Shown here one piece after another: positions 23,461 to 31,743 of a stretch of DNA of 64,000 bases. Within the stretch, counting starts at the first letter, position 1. The number at the start of each line of letters is the position of its first letter. The notes beneath the pieces are model-generated. The model saw only the letters and a program-made list of their open reading frames with translations. It did no database searches and had not been told where the DNA came from. The stretch comes from Candidatus Obscuribacterales bacterium (GTDB lineage: Bacteria; Cyanobacteriota; Vampirovibrionia; Obscuribacterales; Obscuribacteraceae): NCBI GenBank assembly GCA_019745415.1, contig JAIETF010000003.1:62001-126000 (forward strand). The letters run 5' to 3'. The translations under genes were made by a program, and so were the position numbers.

Positions 23461-26232
23461 CTACATAGAAGGCGGCACTTTGCCAGCGGCCAGAGCCTGA
23501 ATCAAAGCCTGCACCATGGTCGGATCAAACATCTTACCGGCATTCTCAACCACGTCTTTCTGAGCCTTTGTCGGGTCTTCAGATTTAGAGCCGTTGCGCT
23601 TCTTCGCCACCATCTCATGATATCGATTAGCCAGACCTATGATTCTGGCAGCTACAGGAATCTCATCCCCCTTAAGTCCAAGAGGAAAACCATTTCCGTC
23701 GAATTCTTCATGATGGGCGCGAACTATAGGCGCAAGCGGCTTCAGATCAGGGAATGAATCAAGCAACTCGGCTCCGTCGATGGGGTGATGCATGACCATG
23801 AGAAGTTCGGCATCAGACAGTTCGGTTTCGGCTTTCTGCAAAATCTGCCCGGCCGAACCCAGTTTACCGAGGTCATGAACAAGTGCGGCTTGCCTTATCA
23901 AGTCAAGCTCTGGACCACTCAATCCCATTTCTCTAGCTATCGCTAAAGCATACTCGGCAACGGCTCTAGCATGCCCTGGTTCGTACTTATCCTTACTTTC
24001 AATTTGAGAGACCCAACCATCGATGCGTCCCAGCATGCGCATATCAAGACCAGGCGTGGCAAAGATATAGTCTGAAGTCTCATCCTTGGAGCTTGTCATC
24101 AACGCATCGAGTTTCTTTTTAGCGGCTTCTTCGTCGAGTTCCTGGCTAGGCGCTGATGAAGCAGCAGGCGCAGAAGCAGGAGGCGGAGAAGGTGCCGGTG
24201 CTGGCGGCTGCGTCTGACCAAGTTTAGGTTTGAGAGAACCACCGCGACGACCACCCAACATGGAGCCACCTAAGCCACCACGCAAGCCGCCGGCAGGAGG
24301 AGCAGCACCACCGGCGCCACCACCGGCGGGTGTAGGAATAGCATCTAGGTTGCCCCATTCAGCTGACGCACCACTCTTTGGAGTTGGAATGGAATCGAGA
24401 TCGCCCCAAGAGCCTGCAGGAGCAGCCTCAGCCGCCGGAGCTGGAGTCGGAGCTGGAGTCGGCGCTGGTGCAGGTGCTGGAGTCGGCGCTGGTGCAGGTG
24501 CTGGAGTCGGCGCTGGTGCAGGTGCTGGCGCTGGAGCTGGCGCAGGAGTCGGCGCTGGCGCAGATAGACCTGAAGCTGCGGATACCGAGCCTGGAGCGAT
24601 TGTTTCAGCTTGTGGATCTTTATCACGCTCTCGACGCACTGGACTGATAGACACAGGCATTGTGCCGCCGGAAGGAGGCATTGTTGCCTCCTGATCCAAG
24701 TCTTCTGGTAGCTCGCCGAAATCTAGATCTGCATAAGGATCGTCGGCTGAAGTGGTTGCTGGTGCCGGTGCTGGAGCAGGAGCCGGTGCCGGTGTTGGAG
24801 CAGGAGCCGGTGCCGGTGTTGGAGCAGGAGCAGGAGCCGGAGCCGGAGCTGGTGCTGGAGTCGGAGCCGGAGCTGGAGCTGGTGCTGGAGTCGGAGCCGG
24901 GGCTGGAGCAGGAGCTGGTGCTGGAGTCGGAGCCGGGGCTGGAGTCGGAGCCGGGGCTGGAGCCGGTGCCGCCGCTTGAGGCAAGCTGACCGGAGCATTA
25001 GGATTTGGCGGCACCGGTACTTTCGAAGCAGGGTAATCGCCTGTGACTTGTTGGATTTTCGCTTGCTGAGACGCGTCGAACACCTGGGGTGGACTATTCT
25101 GCGCCGGGTACTCACCGGTCACCTGTTGCGCCTTGGCCTGAGGAGCGGCGGCAGCATTGGGTCTAGCCGGCGGCGCAGCCGGGGGCTTGGGAGGCTTAGG
25201 TGTTTGCACCGGTGCCGGTGGCACAGCATGTTGCCCGGTCTTGCTGGCTTGAGGAATAGCCTGTTGACCCAAAGCACCTTTGAGAGCCCGTCTTACATCG
25301 ATTGCCGAAGCACTGGACTGCTCGGTTGGCGTTGAGACGATACGTTGATGCAACTGCATAATCGGCTCACGCGCTCTTTTCTCAGCCGGCAATTTCAATA
25401 AAGCTTCAGCGACTTTGTCAGCTACATTCTGAACCATATCAAGTTCATTCTTGGTCCAGGCTCTACGATAATCACATTGCTGTAAAATGACGCAACCATG
25501 CGTGCCGTGTGAACTGCGCAAAGAAACACCAAGCAATGACTTGGCACCAATCAATTGCAATTCTTCCTGCGCCGGAGAAACATAGCTATTCTGCTGACCT
25601 TCAAATAGTTTGAGCGGTTCACGGGCCAGCAAAATCTGTGCTACCAGAGAAGAATCAGCAGAAGGCCAATAGCAGTGTTGCAAACTCTGCACTTTATCCT
25701 GTTGCCAAAACTCATAGCACTTCCAACCGGCTTGTTGGTCGTCAGTACATATAAATAAACAACGGCTGACATTGAGAGCCTTGCCAAGAATATTGACCAC
25801 CATAAACAAGGCATCGCCGATGCCTAATGAATAGGTCATCAAGTTGCCTATTTCGACAAGAAAAGTATCGCGAAAGGTGTCGCGCTGGACTACGTCGTTA
25901 ATCTGCGCCAGTCTGATAACATCGCCCAGTTCACCGAGTATGACTCTCATCACATTCAGTTCTTCCGGGGTGACATCCACCGAACGGCTCAGAGTCAAAG
26001 AGCCAAATGTTCGCCCCTGCAAAACCAAGGGCAAGGTGGTTGATTTCCCCGGTGGGATATTTCCGGTAGTGCGATACTCACAAATAGAAGTAACGTTCTG
26101 GTCCAAAGGATTGCTCAGGACAATTTGACAGGCATCTGCTGAAAACTGATCGCCCAGCTCTTTAACTGTGGTCTCCAGGATGCGACGCAAGTCGCGCACT
26201 CCGGTCAGTTTTTGTACCAGTGGACTGTTCAT
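23461..26232 (-). CDS. GAF-domain HD-GYP protein with long Ala-Pro linker
   Basis: This 923-residue protein probably senses a signal and hydrolyses cyclic di-GMP. Residues about 1-120 and 120-300 look like two GAF domains, the second containing SLLGVSLRSSHGTHGCVILQQCD. Residues about 330-690 are a Pro/Ala-dominated, largely disordered linker. The C-terminal 170 residues are an HD-GYP domain with HDLGK (His786, Asp787) and HHEEFDGNGFP (about 840-850), where Phe replaces the usual Tyr of GYP. The ATG follows AAGGA. It is transcribed away from the membrane-protein operon at 26497. No membrane segment is visible, so it is probably cytoplasmic. Confidence 0.9.
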   Translation of the reverse strand: MNSPLVQKLTGVRDLRRILETTVKELGDQFSADACQIVLSNPLDQNVTSICEYRTTGNIPPGKSTTLPLVLQGRTFGSLTLSRSVDVTPEELNVMRVILGELGDVIRLAQINDVVQRDTFRDTFLVEIGNLMTYSLGIGDALFMVVNILGKALNVSRCLFICTDDQQAGWKCYEFWQQDKVQSLQHCYWPSADSSLVAQILLAREPLKLFEGQQNSYVSPAQEELQLIGAKSLLGVSLRSSHGTHGCVILQQCDYRRAWTKNELDMVQNVADKVAEALLKLPAEKRAREPIMQLHQRIVSTPTEQSSASAIDVRRALKGALGQQAIPQASKTGQHAVPPAPVQTPKPPKPPAAPPARPNAAAAPQAKAQQVTGEYPAQNSPPQVFDASQQAKIQQVTGDYPASKVPVPPNPNAPVSLPQAAAPAPAPAPTPAPAPTPAPAPAPAPAPTPAPAPAPAPTPAPAPAPAPAPAPTPAPAPAPTPAPAPAPAPAPATTSADDPYADLDFGELPEDLDQEATMPPSGGTMPVSISPVRRERDKDPQAETIAPGSVSAASGLSAPAPTPAPAPAPAPAPAPTPAPAPAPTPAPAPAPTPAPTPAPAAEAAPAGSWGDLDSIPTPKSGASAEWGNLDAIPTPAGGGAGGAAPPAGGLRGGLGGSMLGGRRGGSLKPKLGQTQPPAPAPSPPPASAPAASSAPSQELDEEAAKKKLDALMTSSKDETSDYIFATPGLDMRMLGRIDGWVSQIESKDKYEPGHARAVAEYALAIAREMGLSGPELDLIRQAALVHDLGKLGSAGQILQKAETELSDAELLMVMHHPIDGAELLDSFPDLKPLAPIVRAHHEEFDGNGFPLGLKGDEIPVAARIIGLANRYHEMVAKKRNGSKSEDPTKAQKDVVENAGKMFDPTMVQALIQALAAGKVPPSM
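24437..24560. repeat. Ala-Pro codon repeat, copy 1
   Basis: Imperfect tandem runs of GGAGTCGGCGCTGGTGCAGGTGCT encode Ala-Pro-Thr-Pro-Ala-Pro in the HD-GYP gene. The nearly identical units suggest slippage-driven growth of the linker. Confidence 0.8.
24758..24972. repeat. Ala-Pro codon repeat, copy 2
   Basis: A second, longer run of GCTGGAGCCGGAGCAGG-type units encodes another Ala-Pro tract of about 70 residues. Like the first tract, it is likely to vary in length between strains. Confidence 0.8.
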
Positions 26233-26496
26233 TAAGATCCTTCAAAAACTTCCTTCGACAGCTCTATCTTTCAAAACAATTGGTCTTTAAAACTCTTGGT
26301 TTCAAATCTATTGGTACTAATTTGCACGCCGAAACTCTATAGCTCAGTATAATTCTTCCCCATCTTATCAATCACCATAACACTAAGAAAGCCCTTAGCT
26401 TGCTAGAGCATCAATAAATTATGGAAGAACCGGGAATATTGCCTGTAATAGCAACAGTATCAATAAAAAAAATGGCTAGCCCCTAAGGAGCATCGC

Positions 26497-27462
26497 TTGA
26501 CCGACACAAAACTGAGCCTGCTGCAGGAAATTCAATTGCAAGGACCACAGTCCGTTGGCGATATTATCGGACAGGGCTTCCGCATTTTCAGACGAAATTT
26601 GCCGGTCATCTTTCGCACTTTGCTTCTACCGACAATAATACTCACCCTCGGACGAGTAGCAGTAAGCGTAGGCACCAGCTACATTTTCAAGGGGAAGACA
26701 TTGGTGCCCAACCCGGCTTGGCTTGCGGTGGAGGCATTGGGCATCGCCCTGCTGGTCGCAGGCGTAATCATTTTATATGTCAGACAATTGGCCCTAGTGC
26801 GTCTTTTTACCGGTGTCACCAATGATATTAAGGACGCAATCGTCTCTACCAAAAAGAAAACCGGGCAGATAATCGCCTTGTTCTTGGCCTGGATAGCAAT
26901 CATAGTGGTCACTTTGATCACTTGGGCCCTACTAGCGGGCTTCCTGGTGCCGATGCTCAAAACATCGGGCTCGCCCTCTATTTTTGCGTCCGTCGGTCTA
27001 GCCATTTCAGTTATCGGCTCGGTTCTCTCTATGATGTTTATCGGACTAGCCGGTTCACTGGCTTACTATGGTTTGGCCGTCGAAGATTTAGACCTAGGCA
27101 CGCTTATTTCCAAGTCCTTCAGTTTCGCCCTGCATTCTTTGCTGCGGTCCATCGGCTTCGGCTGTCTCTCCACCCTGGCCATAGGTATCTTGGCTTATCC
27201 CCTTAATCTGCCTATCTTTATAGTAACTGTAATCTACTTGCTGGCGGCGGGAGTGGCGTCTGGAACCAGTGAAACCACACAGCTGCCGGTCTGGCTGCAG
27301 GTGCTGAGCTCCGTCTGGGAGACTCTCTGTCAAATGGTTCTTGGACCAATCTGCCATGTTGCATACGGACTTTACTATTTAGACCTAAAAATGCGACAAG
27401 AAGGCAGCGACTTAATCAAGCGCATGCAATACCTCGAACAGACCTCTAATCTAAGCAACTGA
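26497..27462 (+). CDS. Polytopic membrane protein, first gene of the MoxR-DUF58 operon
   Basis: This 321-residue protein starts at TTG 26497, six bases after AAGGAG, an unusually good site that fixes the start. The segment VGDIIGQGFRIFRRNLPVIF, followed by about six membrane helices, resembles the membrane domains found in glycerophosphodiester-phosphodiesterase-like and YckC-type proteins, but no catalytic residues are visible. It begins an operon with DUF4129, DUF4350, MoxR and DUF58 genes, the next start lying 11 bases downstream. The function is unknown; a membrane partner for the MoxR chaperone system is plausible. Confidence 0.8.
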   Translation: MTDTKLSLLQEIQLQGPQSVGDIIGQGFRIFRRNLPVIFRTLLLPTIILTLGRVAVSVGTSYIFKGKTLVPNPAWLAVEALGIALLVAGVIILYVRQLALVRLFTGVTNDIKDAIVSTKKKTGQIIALFLAWIAIIVVTLITWALLAGFLVPMLKTSGSPSIFASVGLAISVIGSVLSMMFIGLAGSLAYYGLAVEDLDLGTLISKSFSFALHSLLRSIGFGCLSTLAIGILAYPLNLPIFIVTVIYLLAAGVASGTSETTQLPVWLQVLSSVWETLCQMVLGPICHVAYGLYYLDLKMRQEGSDLIKRMQYLEQTSNLSN

Positions 27463-27472
27463 CGAGGTCGAA

Positions 27473-28123
27473 GTGGAAAAGAACATCGCCAAAGACATAG
27501 CGGCAGTCGCAAAAGACTATCAGTACCACGATCCGCCTGGTCCGCTGGTCTGGCTGCAAGAGCTTATTTCCAACATTTTGCGGGCCATCTCCGAGTTCCT
27601 TTCGCTCTTGCGCTTACCAATTGGCAACGCCACTGATTCAAGAGCGGCAGCCTCTTTCGTGCAATATCTGGTTGTCGGCATCGGCATAGTTTGCGCAATC
27701 TGCCTGGTTCTGGTCATTGCTGGAAGATTACGTCATATCGCCGCGGCAAAAAAATTGGCTCAAACAGGACTGGTAGATCAAGTAACCATATTGGATAGAA
27801 ATGGCTGGCGGAAGCAAGGCGAACAATTAGCCGCCGCCGGCAAATATCGAGAAGCGGTACGAGCCCTTTACATGAGCGCCCTCTACTGGTTGGACGAACA
27901 AAGCGTCATTGCCTTCGCACCCACCAAAACCAATTATGAATACTTCTATTCAATCAAAGACAAGACCAGAAATCAGCAATATCTTGGTCTAGACGAGCTC
28001 TTTGCTGCTCTCGTGGATAGAGTAGAGACAATTTGGTTCGGCTTTGCCGAAGTGGGCGCTGATGACTTTTCTTTCTGTCTTGAAAAGCTTAGTGAGATGG
28101 AGCGCCTTAAACAAAATCAATGA
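27473..28123 (+). CDS. DUF4129-domain membrane protein
   Basis: This 216-residue protein starts at GTG 27473 with GAGG five bases upstream. A single membrane helix (about residues 65-83) is followed by a cytoplasmic domain with the DUF4129 pattern: AAAGKYREAVRALYMSALYW, a Lys-Thr-Asn-Tyr-Glu-Tyr motif, and a final helix containing VETIWFGFAE. DUF4129 proteins recur beside MoxR and DUF58 genes, as here, but their function is not established. The stop overlaps the next start in ATGA. Confidence 0.85.
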   Translation: MEKNIAKDIAAVAKDYQYHDPPGPLVWLQELISNILRAISEFLSLLRLPIGNATDSRAAASFVQYLVVGIGIVCAICLVLVIAGRLRHIAAAKKLAQTGLVDQVTILDRNGWRKQGEQLAAAGKYREAVRALYMSALYWLDEQSVIAFAPTKTNYEYFYSIKDKTRNQQYLGLDELFAALVDRVETIWFGFAEVGADDFSFCLEKLSEMERLKQNQ

Positions 28124-29433
28124 CTAAGAGCGTTTCAAAACTGAAAGAGAGCGAAAACAAAGGGCTGATGATGCAGCTTTTCGCTTTGTTTCTGGTCTGC
28201 GGCTTAATGACTTATGCCACTATTAATAGTGACAAAGATATGGAAAAGCTGATGCCCGAATCAAAGGTCTTCGCCTCAAGCTACAACCTCAAACCGAGTG
28301 GCTTGAGCGCCCTTTTCGAGTTGCTCGAAAAAGTCAATCACGGCAAAAATCAAAAACAGGTTAGACGCTGGGAAAAGCCTTATCGAAAATTGAAGGGCGG
28401 ACAAGACCTGCCCAAGATTTTAGACTCCACCAGAGCCAAAGAGTTTGTCAAACCGGCGAGGGGTACACTGCTCATTGTCAGACCCGATAAAGCACTGGCC
28501 GACTATGAAGTGAAGGAACTGCTCGACTGGGTGAAAGAAGGCAACACACTCGTTTACTTGGATGATTTTCGCTTTTCCTTCAGCCGCCGCATGCTGGACA
28601 AAGTGGGCATGGGCATCGAGAGAATCAACAAGAAGAGCCTCGACGGCGCATCGAGCGACGATATCGACTGGCAGAAGCAAGCAAATAATGAGAACAATCT
28701 TGCCGCACTATACAGCCATCTTCATAATCTCAAGTTGACCACCGGTGAAGGTCTGGTCGGTGGGCAAGCGCTAGCCAAGGTAGAGGGTCATACGATTATT
28801 GCCCAGAAAAACTGGGGGCGAGGCCGTCTCTTGATCAGTACTGCACCATCTATGGTGTCAAATAAATTTATCGCGAAGAGCGAGTACTGGGGCAACTTTC
28901 AATTTCTCTATAACTGGCTTAGCCAAGCTGAAGGCGACATAATCTTTGATGAGCGCTGCCACGGCTTCAAGCCGTCTTCCAATGTCTTGATCTATTTTTT
29001 GAGAGGGCCGGCGGGCTATGTCACCTGGCAAATTCTCCTCTTACTTGGCATCGGTATTGTCAGTACGCACCAGAGATTCGGCAAGTTGCAAAAACCAGAA
29101 AAGAAACGACGCATTGCCGATAGCGAATACATAGACGGACTTTCAAACACATATGCCAGAGCCAAAGCACGCCAAGCCGCATTAGAAATCATCTACCAAC
29201 AGATGTTCAATCGCCTTGCCAAGAAATACGCGGTCTCGCCCCACGAGGGTGCCCAAAATCTAATCGATGCCATCAACAAGTCGTCAACAACAAGCGAGCT
29301 CAGCTCCCTTGCTGTGGCGACAATCCAAGAATGCTCCGCTCTCTCTAAGGAACTCAGCGATGCCGACTTCCTTAGACTGACCCAAGCATGCGATAAGATA
29401 CTGAGAAGCCTAATTGAAAAGAAGGAAGAATGA
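28120..29433 (+). CDS. DUF4350-domain membrane protein
   Basis: The 437-residue protein has an N-terminal membrane helix (about 17-35), an extracytoplasmic domain with the DUF4350 pattern (SSYNLKPSGLSALFELLEK, then RGTLLIVRPD and VKEGNTLVYLDD), and a second helix near residues 298-316, followed by a cytoplasmic tail. It couples to both neighbours through four-base overlaps (ATGA at 28120 and at 29430), implying equal dosage with DUF4129 and MoxR. The fold resembles glutamine-amidotransferase or GldG-like domains without visible catalytic residues, so it may be a structural or ligand-binding partner. Confidence 0.85.
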   Translation: MTKSVSKLKESENKGLMMQLFALFLVCGLMTYATINSDKDMEKLMPESKVFASSYNLKPSGLSALFELLEKVNHGKNQKQVRRWEKPYRKLKGGQDLPKILDSTRAKEFVKPARGTLLIVRPDKALADYEVKELLDWVKEGNTLVYLDDFRFSFSRRMLDKVGMGIERINKKSLDGASSDDIDWQKQANNENNLAALYSHLHNLKLTTGEGLVGGQALAKVEGHTIIAQKNWGRGRLLISTAPSMVSNKFIAKSEYWGNFQFLYNWLSQAEGDIIFDERCHGFKPSSNVLIYFLRGPAGYVTWQILLLLGIGIVSTHQRFGKLQKPEKKRRIADSEYIDGLSNTYARAKARQAALEIIYQQMFNRLAKKYAVSPHEGAQNLIDAINKSSTTSELSSLAVATIQECSALSKELSDADFLRLTQACDKILRSLIEKKEE

Positions 29434-30419
29434 TGCAACAGGAAGCAGTGGAGACATCCTCAGCCGGCCAAAATGAACTGAGTCTGACCAAAGCCACATT
29501 TTCAAAGCTGAGAGAGGCGTTGAACGAAGTCATAGTCGGGCAGTCCATGGTTGTCGACCAGATTTTGACCGCTATTCTCGCTGACGGGCACGTGCTTTTG
29601 GAGGGCGTACCGGGAACAGCCAAGACTCTATTGGTAAAAACAATCGCCTCCCTTGTCGGTGCCGAATTCGGTCGCATCCAACTTACACCTGATATGCTTC
29701 CCTCCGACATCGTCGGCACCAGTGTTTACGACCTCAACAGCCGCACCTTCAACCTAAAGAAAGGTCCTGTCTTCACTTCACTTCTTTTGGCGGACGAAAT
29801 CAACCGCACACCGCCCAAGACTCAGTCAGCCTTGCTCGAAGCTATGGAAGAAAGACAAGTTACTCTCGATGGACACACCGAGAAACTGCCCGAACTTTTT
29901 CTTGTGGTAGCAACCCAGAACCCGGTCGAATTCGAGGGCACCTACCCCCTTCCCGAAGCCCAGCTAGACCGTTTTATGCTCAAAGTCTTAATCGGCTATC
30001 CGGGAGCTGATGCTGAAAGAAAAATGCTCTTCAACTGGCAGGAAGGGAGATATAGAAATAGTCGCAAGCTGGAGCCGGTTACATCCACAGAAGAAATCCT
30101 CAGCTGTCGCGAAGAACTTTTGAAAGTAAAAGTAGAACCGAGCATTATGGACTATCTCGTCGAGCTTGTGCAAAAGTCGCGCAATATCTCAGACCTGCAA
30201 CTGGGAGCCAGCCCAAGAGCGGCACTATCCTGGCTGGCAGCAGCTAAAGCTCACGCGGCTATGGAAGGGCGCGACTTTGTTACCCCCGACAATATCAAGT
30301 TTGTTGCTGAACCGGTACTGAGACACCGTCTAATTCTCACTGCCGAAGCCGAGCTGGACGGCGTGACGATATCACAAGTAGTGGCAACTATTCTGCGCCA
30401 GGTAAACGTACCGAGATGA
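29430..30419 (+). CDS. MoxR-family AAA+ ATPase
   Basis: MoxR ATPases are chaperones that help assemble or activate partner proteins, often ones with VWA-like domains. The 329-residue protein has Walker A GVPGTAKT, Walker B LLADEINR, sensor 1 in VVATQNPVEFEGTYPLPEAQLDRF and a C-terminal lid. The ATG at 29430 overlaps the preceding stop. It is followed by DUF58 in a four-base overlap (30416-30419), the classic MoxR-DUF58 pair. Confidence 0.94.
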   Translation: MMQQEAVETSSAGQNELSLTKATFSKLREALNEVIVGQSMVVDQILTAILADGHVLLEGVPGTAKTLLVKTIASLVGAEFGRIQLTPDMLPSDIVGTSVYDLNSRTFNLKKGPVFTSLLLADEINRTPPKTQSALLEAMEERQVTLDGHTEKLPELFLVVATQNPVEFEGTYPLPEAQLDRFMLKVLIGYPGADAERKMLFNWQEGRYRNSRKLEPVTSTEEILSCREELLKVKVEPSIMDYLVELVQKSRNISDLQLGASPRAALSWLAAAKAHAAMEGRDFVTPDNIKFVAEPVLRHRLILTAEAELDGVTISQVVATILRQVNVPR

Positions 30420-31738
30420 CGGCCAGTCAGCGTTTCTACCTCTTAGCCATTCTGGCTATCGCCCCTCTGGCAGCAGCAGCTTGGTGGCCGGAACTAACCA
30501 AAATAGGCCTGGTTCTAGACGTGCTATTGCTAGTGGCAGTGATCATAGACCGCCAACTGACCCCACCGGCTTCGCAACTTTCAGCTAGCCGCGAAGTGGA
30601 CGATAGACTCTCAATCGGCAGAGAGAACGATGTAATTCTCACAATTTCCAACAGCGGCGCCTTAGCCCTGGACTGCCTCGTGCGCGACGACGCCCCCGAC
30701 ATCGCCGGAGCAGGCGGAACCTTGCAAGCCAGATTAGAACCACAAAGCAGTGTAAAGATCTCATACCGACTCAGTCCAAGACGACGAGGTGCTTACAAGT
30801 TCGGCAATATCAACCTGCGTTACCGCAGCAAACTAGGTTTGTTCTTTATTGAAAAGAAAGTAAAGGTTCCACAGGAAATCAAGGTATACAGCGATCTCAA
30901 GGCCCTGCACGACCTTTCGGTCAAGCTTTCTCACTCTTCCGAACTGGGAGAACTGCATCAAAAGAAAAGAGGACAGGGCACTGACTTTGCTTCTCTGCGC
31001 GACTATAGCGCCGGCGACGATAGCAAAGCCATCGACTGGCGGGCCACAGCCAGACGAGATCGCCCGGTCATACGTACCTATGAAGCTGAACAAGAGCAGA
31101 GACTTTTGATTTTAGTGGATGGCGGACGCATGATGGTTTCTGACCTAGAAGGATTGAGCCGCTTTGATCGGGCTCTCAATGCCGCTCTTTGTCTGGCTCT
31201 TACTGGTCTTTCTCACAACGATCAAGTAGGCATAGGCATATTTGCCGATAAACCCTTGCTTTACATGCCGCCTAAGCGAGGCAAGCCGTATATGCACCGC
31301 ATCTTGGAAAGCACTTTTGCCGTAGAGCCGCGCATGGTCGAGCCTGACTATGCCGGTATCTTGTCATATTTTGCCTCAGCTCAAAAGGGACGCTCGCTCA
31401 TGGTCGTACTCACCGACCTGACCGACCCTATCGGCTCTCAAGCGCTCTTATCTGGTCTAGCCAGTTTGGCTCCTCGCCACCTGCCTTTCTGCGTCACCTT
31501 GAAAGATCGAAATGTGCAGCAGATAGCAGCCTCAGCCACAAAAGAACAGAAGGATGAGAAAGAGCAAAAGCTGGAAATATATCGTAAGGCTGTCGCTCTA
31601 GACCTCCTGAGTCAAAGAGAACTAGCACTCTCTGTCTTGACCAGGCGAGGCTGCCTAATACTAGATGCAGCCCCCCAAGATTTGTCTGACAAACTGGTGG
31701 AAAAATACTTAGAAGTAAAAGCGAGAGGGCGACTATAA
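30416..31738 (+). CDS. DUF58-domain membrane protein
   Basis: The 440-residue protein has two N-terminal membrane helices (about residues 8-24 and 31-45), a beta-rich extracytoplasmic-type domain, then the DUF58 signature KKRGQGTDFASLRDYSAGDD followed by AIDWRATAR, and a VWA-like region (LLILVDGGRMM) whose metal-site Ser is replaced by Gly-Gly. DUF58 proteins are likely clients of MoxR. It ends five bases before the next gene, and the whole cluster from 26497 reads as one operon. Confidence 0.9.
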   Translation: MTASQRFYLLAILAIAPLAAAAWWPELTKIGLVLDVLLLVAVIIDRQLTPPASQLSASREVDDRLSIGRENDVILTISNSGALALDCLVRDDAPDIAGAGGTLQARLEPQSSVKISYRLSPRRRGAYKFGNINLRYRSKLGLFFIEKKVKVPQEIKVYSDLKALHDLSVKLSHSSELGELHQKKRGQGTDFASLRDYSAGDDSKAIDWRATARRDRPVIRTYEAEQEQRLLILVDGGRMMVSDLEGLSRFDRALNAALCLALTGLSHNDQVGIGIFADKPLLYMPPKRGKPYMHRILESTFAVEPRMVEPDYAGILSYFASAQKGRSLMVVLTDLTDPIGSQALLSGLASLAPRHLPFCVTLKDRNVQQIAASATKEQKDEKEQKLEIYRKAVALDLLSQRELALSVLTRRGCLILDAAPQDLSDKLVEKYLEVKARGRL

Positions 31739-31743
31739 CAAAT

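Noticed and set aside
24230-24989. Long Glu/Gly/Ala-rich frames on the + strand opposite the HD-GYP linker
   Set aside because: They mirror the Ala-Pro repeat DNA on the other strand, have no ribosome site and no family.
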